From IMG/VR virus record IMGVR_UViG_3300045999_001521, positions 1 through 36,725 of that record: a stretch of DNA of 36,725 bases; one strand, 5' to 3'. The stretch comes from a virus. Shown one piece after another: positions 23,242-28,873 of the stretch. The position numbers were made by a program, and so were the translations under genes. Within the stretch, counting starts at the first letter, position 1, and every line of letters begins with the position of its first letter. The notes below the pieces were generated by a model that saw nothing but the letters and a program-made list of their open reading frames with translations, was not told where the DNA came from and made no database searches.

Positions 23242-23441
23242 TAGCTTTTGTCCCGCTTGCGGTATTTGCCAGTGAGCGGGTCGCGCAGGATGCCGTTGCG
23301 CTTCCAGTAAAGCAATTCGGCTACATCGCGTGTCCACATATCGCGCCATTTGTCGCCGCGCTTGACAGCTTCCCATAGCAGAAAGGAGGTGAACAGTTGC
23401 GCGGCTAACATCGCAACGATTGCAATTTGATATTTGTTCAT
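23241..23441 (-). CDS. Small inner-membrane protein, 66 aa
   Basis: A single N-terminal span (IAIVAMLAAQLFTSFLLW) follows MNKYQ, and the remaining 45 residues are strongly basic and cytoplasmic or periplasmic, ending DPLTGKYRKRDKS. AGAGGATTGACCAA precedes the ATG. The stop overlaps the next start as TAATG. A host-envelope modifier or superinfection-exclusion protein is possible for such an early membrane protein; this is inference. Confidence 0.68.
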   Translation of the reverse strand: MNKYQIAIVAMLAAQLFTSFLLWEAVKRGDKWRDMWTRDVAELLYWKRNGILRDPLTGKYRKRDKS

Positions 23442-23445
23442 TTGG

Positions 23446-23505
23446 TCAATCCTCTAATAATAGGGTCAATAGGAATAGAGCGGCTCCAGCGATTACCGCA
23501 ATCAT
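23446..23505 (-). CDS. Hydrophobic micropeptide, 19 aa
   Basis: An ATG at 23505 overlaps the upstream TGA as ATGA and opens only 19 codons: MIAVIAGAALFLLTLLLED. It is one membrane span with an acidic end and its gene carries the ribosome site of the following membrane protein. Either a true membrane micropeptide or a coupling leader for the next gene. Confidence 0.4.
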   Translation of the reverse strand: MIAVIAGAALFLLTLLLED

Positions 23506-23732
23506 TGGGCCTCAAGTTGCGCTTGCAGCATATCGGCTTCTGCTTGCCAGTGGTCGCGGCTTGCGGTCAATTCGCGTATCTCGTCTTGCGCGGCCTCTAG
23601 TTGGTCTTCAACGTCCAACAGTTCGGCTAGGCGCTCTGCCAGCACAACAGCCAGTTCGTGATTGCGGTCTAATGCCGTGCGGACTAATTCGCTGTCCGAT
23701 AGCATCCGTAGATAGTTGCGGTCTTCTGTCAT
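23502..23732 (-). CDS. Coiled-coil small protein, 76 aa
   Basis: After a short head (MTEDRNYLRMLSDSELVRTA) the rest forms a continuous heptad-patterned helix rich in Leu, Glu, Ala and Gln (LAVVLAERLAELLDVEDQLE, then ELTASRDHWQAEADML). It should dimerise as a coiled coil and act in the cytoplasm. Its start overlaps the upstream TAA as TAATG, after GAGGAGC. No family assigned. Confidence 0.7.
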   Translation of the reverse strand: MTEDRNYLRMLSDSELVRTALDRNHELAVVLAERLAELLDVEDQLEAAQDEIRELTASRDHWQAEADMLQAQLEAQ

Positions 23733-23872
23733 TAATCTTGCTCCTCATCTGCAAAGAATGCTTCCCACGACTCGCGGTCTATCGAAACCCAAATATTGTC
23801 ATCATATTCCCGCATCACATCGGCGCTCACTAGTATGTCAAACGCCAACGACATTTTTTCTTTATCGCTCAT
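23732..23872 (-). CDS. Acidic small protein, 46 aa
   Basis: The start ATG 23872 (MSDKEKMSLAFDILVSADVM) has AGAGGAGC in front; a longer frame would overlap the previous gene. The product is acidic and ends SWEAFFADEEQD. No motif is visible. It is linked to the next gene by a TAATG overlap. Confidence 0.65.
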   Translation of the reverse strand: MSDKEKMSLAFDILVSADVMREYDDNIWVSIDRESWEAFFADEEQD

Positions 23873-23873
23873 G

Positions 23874-24071
23874 TTATGCTCCTCTTGCTTTAGTGATTGC
23901 GGTTTCGATGGTGTCGCGGACATCCATCCATTCGGCGCGGTCAGTGTAGCCGCTCTTGCGAATGTATGCGGATGCCGCTTCTAGCGCCAACAACAAGTCA
24001 GGCGCGGCATCGTGCATCAGTTTGCGGCGGCGGTTGCGCTCTTGCGCGGCGGCGTAGTAATCAAAAGCCAT
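23874..24071 (-). CDS. Small helical protein with APDLL motif, 65 aa
   Basis: The product is helical and begins MAFDYYAAAQERNRRRKLMH, followed by DAAPDLLLALEAASAYIRK. The 'AAPDLL.ALE' helix is frequent in small phage proteins of accessory operons, but its function is unknown. GAGGGAAG provides the ribosome site and the gap to the next gene is one base. Confidence 0.7.
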   Translation of the reverse strand: MAFDYYAAAQERNRRRKLMHDAAPDLLLALEAASAYIRKSGYTDRAEWMDVRDTIETAITKARGA

Positions 24072-24072
24072 G

Positions 24073-24162
24073 TTATGCTTCCCTCACTGTTTTAATGATT
24101 GCGTAGATTGATAGGGCTAAGACACCCCAGAAAAATGCGTTGATTGCTATATGCGCGGTCAT
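24073..24162 (-). CDS. Single-span membrane micropeptide, 29 aa
   Basis: An ATG at 24162 overlaps the upstream TGA as ATGA and opens 29 codons: MTAHIAINAFFWGVLALSIY, then AIIKTVREA. It is one membrane span with a basic C-terminal end, matching a positive-inside type. It ends one base before the next ATG region. The overlap supports it as a real gene. Confidence 0.5.
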   Translation of the reverse strand: MTAHIAINAFFWGVLALSIYAIIKTVREA

Positions 24163-24386
24163 GCTGTCAGTTCCTCTTCCCATTCAGTCCAATATATTTG
24201 GATATCGCCAATGTCGGCATCGTCATCGTCATCGTCGATATTGCCTATGTAGAAATCTGAAAATTCATCAGGCGTGACGTTTTTGTGCAAGCACTCGTCG
24301 CTGCAATAATACTCGTTTGCACCTTCGATGACGTAGCCCTCGTTCATGCCAGCGCCGCAAGCGGTGCATTGTCGTGCGTGTGTCAT
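24159..24386 (-). CDS. Small zinc-ribbon protein, 75 aa
   Basis: Two Cys pairs, CTACG at residues 7-11 and CSDEC at about 28-32, with a YCSDECLHK context form a treble-clef or ribbon-like zinc site. This 'CxxCG.GMNEGY ... YYCSDECLHK' pattern is common in phage accessory proteins. The rest is extremely acidic (DDDDDDADIGD) and ends WTEWEEELTA. The acidic tail could mimic DNA or bind a host basic protein; this is inference. Ends overlap both neighbours as ATGA. Confidence 0.78.
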   Translation of the reverse strand: MTHARQCTACGAGMNEGYVIEGANEYYCSDECLHKNVTPDEFSDFYIGNIDDDDDDADIGDIQIYWTEWEEELTA

Positions 24387-24712
24387 GCTGCATCCACTTC
24401 TGCATCAGTGTCTTTATCGTTTAAAGTGTCTGCCCATGCTTCGAGGTCGTGCAGCGTCATCGCGTCAGCATCAATCAATTCCTCATGGTCGGTGTATAGG
24501 CTCGACCAACAAGCATGGATTGCGTCATCGCCGCCTAGCGGGATGTAAAGCGTAAAGGGGTAATCCTCTAACCACAGATAGACGTTGCCGTTGCTGTTGT
24601 TTTCGGCAGCATGGCCGTAGCCTGACAGGTTCATGCCAAGGTCGCTGGCCTTAGTGATTAGAAGTGCAATCTTGCGGATTGCGTTTGCACATAGGTTTTC
24701 TTGAATTTCCAT
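24383..24712 (-). CDS. Unknown protein, 109 aa
   Basis: The protein starts MEIQENLCANAIRKIALLIT, has a beta-type middle (NVYLWLEDYPFTLYIPLGGD) and an acidic helical C-terminus (ADTLNDKDTDAEVDAA). ATAGGAGTGGG lies before the ATG. It is the second gene of the leftward block. No family is recognised and no membrane segment is present. Confidence 0.72.
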   Translation of the reverse strand: MEIQENLCANAIRKIALLITKASDLGMNLSGYGHAAENNSNGNVYLWLEDYPFTLYIPLGGDDAIHACWSSLYTDHEELIDADAMTLHDLEAWADTLNDKDTDAEVDAA

Positions 24713-24751
24713 AGTTTCCCACTCCTATAATTGGCACTAGCGCCATCCTCG

Positions 24752-24769
24752 GCGCGGATTGCTCCGCGC
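24752..24769. other. Hairpin between the first two leftward genes
   Basis: A perfect 7-bp stem, GCGCGGA (24752-24758) with TCCGCGC (24763-24769), has a TTGC loop. It lies in the 67-base gap after the first gene of the leftward operon and lacks a U tract on either strand. It may stabilise or attenuate the transcript. Confidence 0.45.
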
Positions 24770-24779
24770 TCCGGTGGTG

Positions 24780-24974
24780 TTAGGCAAACTTGCCTGTGCG
24801 AGCGTAAATCATTGGGTTCTTTTCCACGCACAAGCACTCGCCTTCGGTGTGGCCGTATTTGATTGCCTTAGCGCGCATCTTGGCCTTGTTCTCCGGCGAT
24901 ACGCCGATGTTGCCGATGCAAGCGATTGCGTATGTGTAAAGGTGCGTTTCCCACCAAGGTGTTTTGCGTGTCAT
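24780..24974 (-). CDS. First gene of the leftward accessory block, 64 aa
   Basis: The 64-residue protein reads MTRKTPWWETHLYTYAIACI, then GNIGVSPENKAKMRAKAIKY and a Cys-containing GECLCVEKNP segment. It is basic with no span. It has AAGGAG 10 bases before its ATG and stands about 26 bases from the predicted start of the leftward promoter, so it is probably the first and strongest early product. Function unknown. Confidence 0.72.
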   Translation of the reverse strand: MTRKTPWWETHLYTYAIACIGNIGVSPENKAKMRAKAIKYGHTEGECLCVEKNPMIYARTGKFA

Positions 24975-25005
24975 ATTGTATTGCTCCTTGTTGTCTTGAT
25001 ACCCT

Positions 25006-25034
25006 CTTATCTACCCTCAAACTAACATAGTCAA
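25006..25034 (-). promoter_or_regulatory. Sigma70-like promoter for the leftward accessory block
   Basis: Reading leftward, TTGACT (25034-25029) and GATAAG (25011-25006) are separated by exactly 17 bases. The predicted start near 25000 gives a leader of about 25 bases before the ATG at 24974. The -35 is near consensus and the -10 is moderate. Confidence 0.6.
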
Positions 25035-25082
25035 CAACAAAATGTGTTGCGCTAAAAAAAAGTTTCCTGATGAAAATAAATC

Positions 25083-25091
25083 TGTGGATAA
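25083..25091 (-). promoter_or_regulatory. Perfect DnaA-box match
   Basis: TGTGGATAA on the plus strand is the exact complement of the strong DnaA box TTATCCACA. It sits in the A/T-rich gap just upstream of the leftward promoter. Only one perfect copy was noticed. Confidence 0.6.
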
Positions 25092-25244
25092 CTTTATGTC
25101 GTGAAAGGGTGAAAAGTTGTTGTTTGGGTGGTTGTTTTGCGAGGCGAAATGACAACCGGAAAAATGGCAGAAGCCAGCGGGTTTGGGATGTGAGGGAAGT
25201 TAAATTGTCATTGATATGATATTTGTTTATGGATGAAAAAAAGA

Positions 25245-25258
25245 GGTATTATAATACC
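25245..25258. repeat. Perfect 14-bp palindrome containing TATAAT
   Basis: GGTATTATAATACC equals its own reverse complement. It includes a -10 consensus (25250-25255) on the plus strand and a mirrored one on the minus strand. It could be an operator over a promoter or a local melting site; no good -35 at the right spacing was found. Confidence 0.6.
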
Positions 25259-25376
25259 CGTGTATTTTTACGGCGACTTGAAACGTCATGGCAACTTGAC
25301 GTTTTTGACGTGATGCAAAAATGTCACACTTCCCAAACACCCACGCAAAACGCCCACGCAAACCAACTTGAATTGT

Positions 25377-25394
25377 CATGACGTCCATGACGTC
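25377..25394 (+). repeat. Tandem 9-bp iteron CATGACGTC x2
   Basis: The nonamer CATGACGTC occurs at 25377-25385 and exactly again at 25386-25394. Three further TGACG/CGTCA copies lie at 25284-25288, 25297-25301 and 25306-25310. Initiator or repressor binding is the natural reading. Confidence 0.65.
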
Positions 25395-25403
25395 CCATGC
25401 AAA

Positions 25404-25420
25404 ATGTTGCACCGCAACAT
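25404..25420. repeat. Inverted repeat ATGTTGC-3-GCAACAT
   Basis: Perfect 7-bp arms surround a 3-base centre. It follows the tandem iteron by 9 bases and has the size of a dimeric repressor operator. Confidence 0.6.
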
Positions 25421-25444
25421 AGCCAGCCAGCAATATGTTTTTTA

Positions 25445-25460
25445 CTGACACTGTTGTCAG
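25445..25460. repeat. Inverted repeat CTGACA-4-TGTCAG
   Basis: Perfect 6-bp arms with a CTGT centre. Each arm contains the TGACA/TGTCA pentamer that recurs through the control region. Confidence 0.6.
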
Positions 25461-25521
25461 CCAAAAGGAAAAGGCCAACCCAGAATCTGCGCTATAGAAC
25501 AAAACCAGAACGCTTCGAGCA

Positions 25522-25541
25522 GGGAGGGGAGGGTAGGAGGG
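25522..25541 (+). other. Canonical G-quadruplex motif
   Basis: GGGAGGGGAGGGTAGGAGGG contains four runs of at least three G with loops of 1, 1 and 5 bases. It lies about 94 bases before the HNH start on the plus strand. The fold is predicted from pattern only. Confidence 0.6.
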
Positions 25542-25552
25542 CCGAGCGCCGC

Positions 25553-25563
25553 GTGACTGTCAC
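25553..25563. repeat. Inverted repeat GTGAC-T-GTCAC
   Basis: Perfect 5-bp arms around one base, 12 bases after the G-rich motif. It overlaps the last TGTCA copy of the region (25558-25562). Confidence 0.5.
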
Positions 25564-25600
25564 GGGCATGGTCCGCAAACAAAATAATTTTTTTTATTAT

Positions 25601-25628
25601 TTGTTTTTTAAAAAAATCAGAGTATAGT
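25601..25628 (+). promoter_or_regulatory. Promoter giving a possibly leaderless HNH/terminase transcript
   Basis: TTGTTT (25601-25606) and TATAGT (25623-25628) are 16 bases apart. The predicted start, 6-8 bases after the -10, falls at 25634-25636, on the GTG of the HNH gene. No ribosome site precedes that GTG, which fits a leaderless mRNA. Confidence 0.5.
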
Positions 25629-25634
25629 TTGCTT

Positions 25635-26105
25635 GTGACCGATCTCGACAAACTTAAAGCCAAATACACTTATGACCCAGCTACGGGCGCGTTTACGCGC
25701 AACACTCCTTGGGGTAAGCAAAAGGTCGGGGATGTTGCAGGGTGCATATCGCCCCAAGGCTATCGGTATTTATCTTTTGATGGCAAAGCTACGCCGGCGC
25801 ACAGGCTTGCTTGGTTTTGGGTACATGGCGAATGGCCGGCTGCCGACGTAGACCACATAAACCGTGACCGCTTAGACAACCGCATTGACAATTTGCGCTG
25901 CGTCACGCGATCTGTTAATTGTCATAACGTTGCTGGCCGCGCATCCTCTGGAGAAAAAGGTGTGAGCGTTACATCTAAGGGTAAAAGCTGGGAAGCTAGG
26001 ATAAGCGTAAACCGCAAACATATCTATTTAGGTTCGTATGCTTCAGTGGAAGAAGCCGCCGCAGCTAGAAAAGGTGCTGAGATTGCGTTAGGGTTGCAAG
26101 CATGA
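25635..26105 (+). CDS. HNH endonuclease with AP2-type DNA-binding domain
   Basis: This 156-residue protein from GTG 25635 (TTG 25629 is the alternative) has the layout of AP2-HNH enzymes. An N-terminal beta part (YTYDPATGAFTRNTPWG, then GYRYLSFDGK) leads to AHRLAWFWVHGEWPA and the HNH core DHINRDRLDNRIDNLR at about 73-88, with a CVTRSVNCHN element. The C-terminal AP2-like part reads GVSVTSKGKSWEARISVNRK, then IYLGSYASVEEAAAARKGAE. Most relatives are free-standing homing endonucleases, but HNH proteins beside terminase genes also assist packaging in some phages. It overlaps the small terminase start as ATGA, so expression is tied to packaging genes. Confidence 0.88.
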   Translation: MTDLDKLKAKYTYDPATGAFTRNTPWGKQKVGDVAGCISPQGYRYLSFDGKATPAHRLAWFWVHGEWPAADVDHINRDRLDNRIDNLRCVTRSVNCHNVAGRASSGEKGVSVTSKGKSWEARISVNRKHIYLGSYASVEEAAAARKGAEIALGLQA

Positions 26106-26599
26106 CTTTCTACTCACTGCCATTTACACCTGAGCGCACGCAAGCCACCGAAGCGCGGCTAGAGGCGATCTATGAAGCAGCCCGCTACGGCTTGAAGGGT
26201 GACAGTCTCGCTATGGCCGCTGGATTGACCCCGCGGCAGTACCGCGTACTGGCCGACGCTGACCCGCTGGTCGAGATGGCAGAAATCAAAGGCCGCGCTG
26301 ATGGTGAGTACACCGCAGCCAAAACCATGTACGAAGCGGCACGCGATGGCGACAGCAAAGCTGCGCTGGAGATACTCAAGCATCAGCACGGCTGGGTAGC
26401 CAAGCAGCAGATCGACGTGAACATCGACCAACAGATAAGCATTACAGGCGCGCTGGAAAAAGCACAGTCGCGCGTCATTGAGGGGCTGTACACTGAACTG
26501 CCCCAGCTAGAGGATAACACACATGCAGCAGCCGATATATTCAGCGCAAGACGAGATGGAGTTGATGGCGCGGCTGTGGTCGCCCACACTGAAAGATGA
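26102..26599 (+). CDS. Terminase small subunit
   Basis: This 165-residue protein precedes the large terminase and has the expected build: an N-terminal helix-turn-helix region (ARYGLKGDSLAMAAGLTPRQ, then YRVLADADPLVEMAEIKGRA), a helical oligomerisation middle (AAKTMYEAARDGDSKAALEI, then LKHQHGWVAKQ) and a C-terminal tail. It should recognise the packaging site and recruit the large subunit. The start overlaps HNH as ATGA, and the last 77 bases overlap the large subunit in another frame, which is long for this genome. Family assignment rests on position and HTH pattern. Confidence 0.82.
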   Translation: MTFYSLPFTPERTQATEARLEAIYEAARYGLKGDSLAMAAGLTPRQYRVLADADPLVEMAEIKGRADGEYTAAKTMYEAARDGDSKAALEILKHQHGWVAKQQIDVNIDQQISITGALEKAQSRVIEGLYTELPQLEDNTHAAADIFSARRDGVDGAAVVAHTER

Positions 26600-28058
26600 C
26601 CCCCTAGCATTTGTGCTGTACACATTCCCGTGGGGCCAAGCAGGCACACCGCTGGAGCATTTCCCCGGCCCGCGCAAATGGCAGCGGCAGATACTTGGTG
26701 ATCTGCGCGACCACATCAAAGAGAATAACGGCAAGGTTGACTACGACACATTCAGAGAATCTGTGGCGTCAGGCCGCGGTATTGGTAAGTCGGCCCTCGT
26801 CAGTTGGCTGGTGATATGGATGCTATCGTCACGCATCGGCTCGACCACCATCGTGTCGGCGAACTCCGAAGCGCAGTTGCGCTCCGTAACATGGGCAGAA
26901 ATTACCAAGTGGCTGGCGATGTCGCTCAACAGTCACTGGTTCGAGATAGCCGCCACACGCATCATGCCAGCCAAGTGGCTGACGGAACTGGTCGAGCGTG
27001 ACCTCAAGAAAGGTACGCGCTACTGGTCAGTCGAGGGCCGGCTGTGGTCTGAAGAGAACCCTGACGCATACGCGGGTGTTCACAACTTCGACGGTGTGAT
27101 GCTGATCTTCGACGAAGCCAGCGGTATTCCCGACTCGATTTGGTCGGTGTCTGATGGTTTTTTCACGGAGAATACGCCGCACCGCTTCCATCTGGCCTTC
27201 TCCAACCCGCGGCGGAACACAGGCTATTTCTACGAAACATTCCACAGCAAGCGGGCGTTCTGGCGCACGCGCACCATCGACGCCCGCGATGTCGAGGGTA
27301 CAGACAAAAACCTGTACCAGCGCATCATCGACGAGTACGGGCCAGACAGCTACCAAGCCAGCGTCGAAGTCTACGGTAACTTCCCGTCAGAAGGCGACGA
27401 TCAGTTCATCGGCAGCAATCTGGTCGATGACGCCATGAAGCGGCCACCCATCAAGGATGACAGCGCGCCCATCGTGATAGGGGTGGACCCTGCACGCTTT
27501 GGGGCGGACGCCACCGTCATCGCCGTGCGGCAGGGCCGTGATATCTTGGAACTGCGGAGACACCGCGGCGCGGACACTATGGAAGTGGCCGGCTACGTCA
27601 TCGACGCCATAGAGCAGTTCAAGCCGGCGCTGGTGTGCATCGACGAAGGCGGGCTAGGCGCAGGCGTCGTAGACCGGCTGAAAGAGCAGCGGTACAAGAT
27701 ACGCGGCGTGAACTTCGGCAACAAGGCCAAGAACCAGATCATGTGGGGCAACAAGCGCGCAGAGATGTGGGGTTCCATGCGTGAGTGGCTCAAAACGGCG
27801 CACATCCCCTCAGATCGCTTCCTGAAGACTGACCTCATCAGCCCGCGCACCAAGCCGGATAGCAAGGGTACGCTGTTCCTTGAAAGCAAAAAGGACATGA
27901 AGTCACGCGGGCTGGCGTCACCTGACGCAGCGGACGCCATAGCGGTGACATTTGCCTTTCCTGTGGCATCTAAAGACCCACGACAAGGACGCGTTGACAG
28001 ACGCGCGTCAAACGGGTATTCTCCATCTGGATATTCTACAAGTTGGATGGGCAGCTAG
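26523..28058 (+). CDS. Terminase large subunit
   Basis: This 511-residue packaging motor has an ATPase half with Walker A SGRGIGKSALVS near residues 83-94 and Walker B VMLIFDEASG near 190-199, and a RNase H-like nuclease half with acidic landmarks VIGVDPARFGAD near 318-329, CIDEGGLGAG near 372, and a final SPDAADAIAV element near 465. AGAGGATAAC precedes the ATG. It cuts concatemers and drives DNA into the procapsid through the portal. Overall sequence type is that found with P22-like portals; headful packaging is expected and agrees with the circular map. Confidence 0.94.
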   Translation: MQQPIYSAQDEMELMARLWSPTLKDDPLAFVLYTFPWGQAGTPLEHFPGPRKWQRQILGDLRDHIKENNGKVDYDTFRESVASGRGIGKSALVSWLVIWMLSSRIGSTTIVSANSEAQLRSVTWAEITKWLAMSLNSHWFEIAATRIMPAKWLTELVERDLKKGTRYWSVEGRLWSEENPDAYAGVHNFDGVMLIFDEASGIPDSIWSVSDGFFTENTPHRFHLAFSNPRRNTGYFYETFHSKRAFWRTRTIDARDVEGTDKNLYQRIIDEYGPDSYQASVEVYGNFPSEGDDQFIGSNLVDDAMKRPPIKDDSAPIVIGVDPARFGADATVIAVRQGRDILELRRHRGADTMEVAGYVIDAIEQFKPALVCIDEGGLGAGVVDRLKEQRYKIRGVNFGNKAKNQIMWGNKRAEMWGSMREWLKTAHIPSDRFLKTDLISPRTKPDSKGTLFLESKKDMKSRGLASPDAADAIAVTFAFPVASKDPRQGRVDRRASNGYSPSGYSTSWMGS

Positions 28059-28324
28059 TGGCGGGCAAGAAAAAATCAGTATCGTTGTCCGTAGGCCGTG
28101 GCGAGAAATTGCCTGTGTCGAAGGGTGCGGGCCTGACTGCCGCTGGTAGAGCGAAATATAACGCTGCAACAGGCAGCAAATTGAAGGCGCCAGCACCTAA
28201 CCCGAAGACAAAGGCTGACGCAGGACGCAAAGCGTCGTTCTGCGCCCGCATGGGGGCTGTTGCAGCCAAGGCAAAGAACGGCGAACGCGCCAAAGCTAGT
28301 TTGAAAAGGTGGAAATGCCCATGA
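28058..28324 (+). CDS. Small basic DUF6321-like protein, 88 aa
   Basis: I take the GTG at 28058, which overlaps the terminase TAG; an in-frame ATG at 28043 is possible. The product shows the DUF6321-type layout: basic start, KGAGLTAAGRAKYNAATGSK, then a Pro/Lys linker, RKASFCARMGAVAAKAK, and a final LKRWKCP. It is lysine-rich with two conserved Cys. Such proteins are widespread in phages beside terminase and portal genes, with unknown function. It overlaps the next gene as ATGA. Confidence 0.8.
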   Translation: MAGKKKSVSLSVGRGEKLPVSKGAGLTAAGRAKYNAATGSKLKAPAPNPKTKADAGRKASFCARMGAVAAKAKNGERAKASLKRWKCP

Positions 28325-28482
28325 AACCCGGATTATACGCCAACATCCACGCTAAAAAAGCCCGCATTGCCGCCGGATCAGGCGAAAAAATGCGTAAGCC
28401 GGGTACCAAAGGTGCCCCCACAGCCAAGGCTTTCAGAGAAAGCGCCAAAACCGCTAAAAAACCAGCTAAGAAGGGTAAGTAA
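28321..28482 (+). CDS. Lysine-rich phage protein, GLYANIH type, 53 aa
   Basis: ATG 28321 overlaps the previous TGA as ATGA. The product starts MKPGLYANIHAKKARIAAGS, then GEKMRKPGTKGAPTAKAF, and ends in a Lys/Ala tail. This motif is very common among small phage proteins near packaging genes. It is strongly basic and probably binds DNA or RNA; function has not been established to my knowledge. Confidence 0.82.
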   Translation: MKPGLYANIHAKKARIAAGSGEKMRKPGTKGAPTAKAFRESAKTAKKPAKKGK

Positions 28483-28731
28483 ATGCCATCAGGTAAGAAA
28501 GATATTTACGGCAATAAGAGCAAAGCACTCTATAAAGCTGGCACAATAGCCTCTGAACGGGCTGCAATCGCTAACCGTGACCCAGCCCGCGCACGCCGCG
28601 CAATGGAAGCGGTAGCGCGTGAAGGCACGACAAGCGCAGCCGGCGGACGCGCACCGATGAAAATGCAAAAGCCAGTGCAAGTCATCCGCACGACCGTGTC
28701 GATGAAGCCAACGCCTGCAAAGAAGAAATAA
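28483..28731 (+). CDS. Small basic protein, 82 aa
   Basis: The product begins MPSGKKDIYGNKSKALYKAG, continues with an Ala/Arg-rich helical part (RDPARARRAMEAVAREG) and ends in a Lys/Pro tail. It has no span or Cys. The start follows the previous stop without gap. It is the third of five basic microproteins in a row; I do not recognise a named family. Confidence 0.75.
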   Translation: MPSGKKDIYGNKSKALYKAGTIASERAAIANRDPARARRAMEAVAREGTTSAAGGRAPMKMQKPVQVIRTTVSMKPTPAKKK

Positions 28732-28732
28732 A

Positions 28733-28873
28733 GTGCCTCTGGTCAAGTCGCCCAGCAAAGCCGCGTTCCGCAAGAACATCAAGGCCGAGGTAAAAGCCGG
28801 AAAACCTGTCAAACAGGCGGTCGCAATCGCGTACAGCGTGAAGCGTGAAGCCGCTAAAAAAGGTAAAAAATAA
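28733..28873 (+). CDS. DUF6496-like small basic protein, 46 aa, GTG start
   Basis: GTG 28733 opens 46 codons: VPLVKSPSKAAFRKNIKAEV, then KAGKPVKQAVAIAYSVKREA. The 'F..NI..E...GKP.KQAVAIAYS.KR' core is a widespread phage motif (DUF6496 type). It is a short helical, lysine-rich protein. The TAA overlaps the next ATG as TAATG. Confidence 0.82.
   Translation: MPLVKSPSKAAFRKNIKAEVKAGKPVKQAVAIAYSVKREAAKKGKK

Larger units (their letters stand above)
24975..25634. promoter_or_regulatory. Gene-free control region, candidate replication origin
   Basis: About 660 bases carry no credible gene on either strand, unlike the rest of this tightly packed genome. The region separates the leftward accessory operon from the rightward packaging and virion block. 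It contains a DnaA-box match, iteron, inverted repeats, a G-quadruplex motif, two promoters and an A/T tract (25581-25620), listed separately. Origin function is inferred from the combination. Confidence 0.65.

Noticed and set aside
25227-25502. Leftward 91-codon ORF in the control region
   Set aside because: No ribosome site, atypical composition, and it crosses all iterons and inverted repeats; treated as chance.
25397-25627. Rightward 76-codon ORF in the control region
   Set aside because: It runs through the G-quadruplex motif and A/T tract, giving low-complexity residues; no start signal.
25561-25634. T-rich tract as a leftover terminator
   Set aside because: No GC-rich stem precedes the T run on either strand, so melting or promoter function is a better reading.
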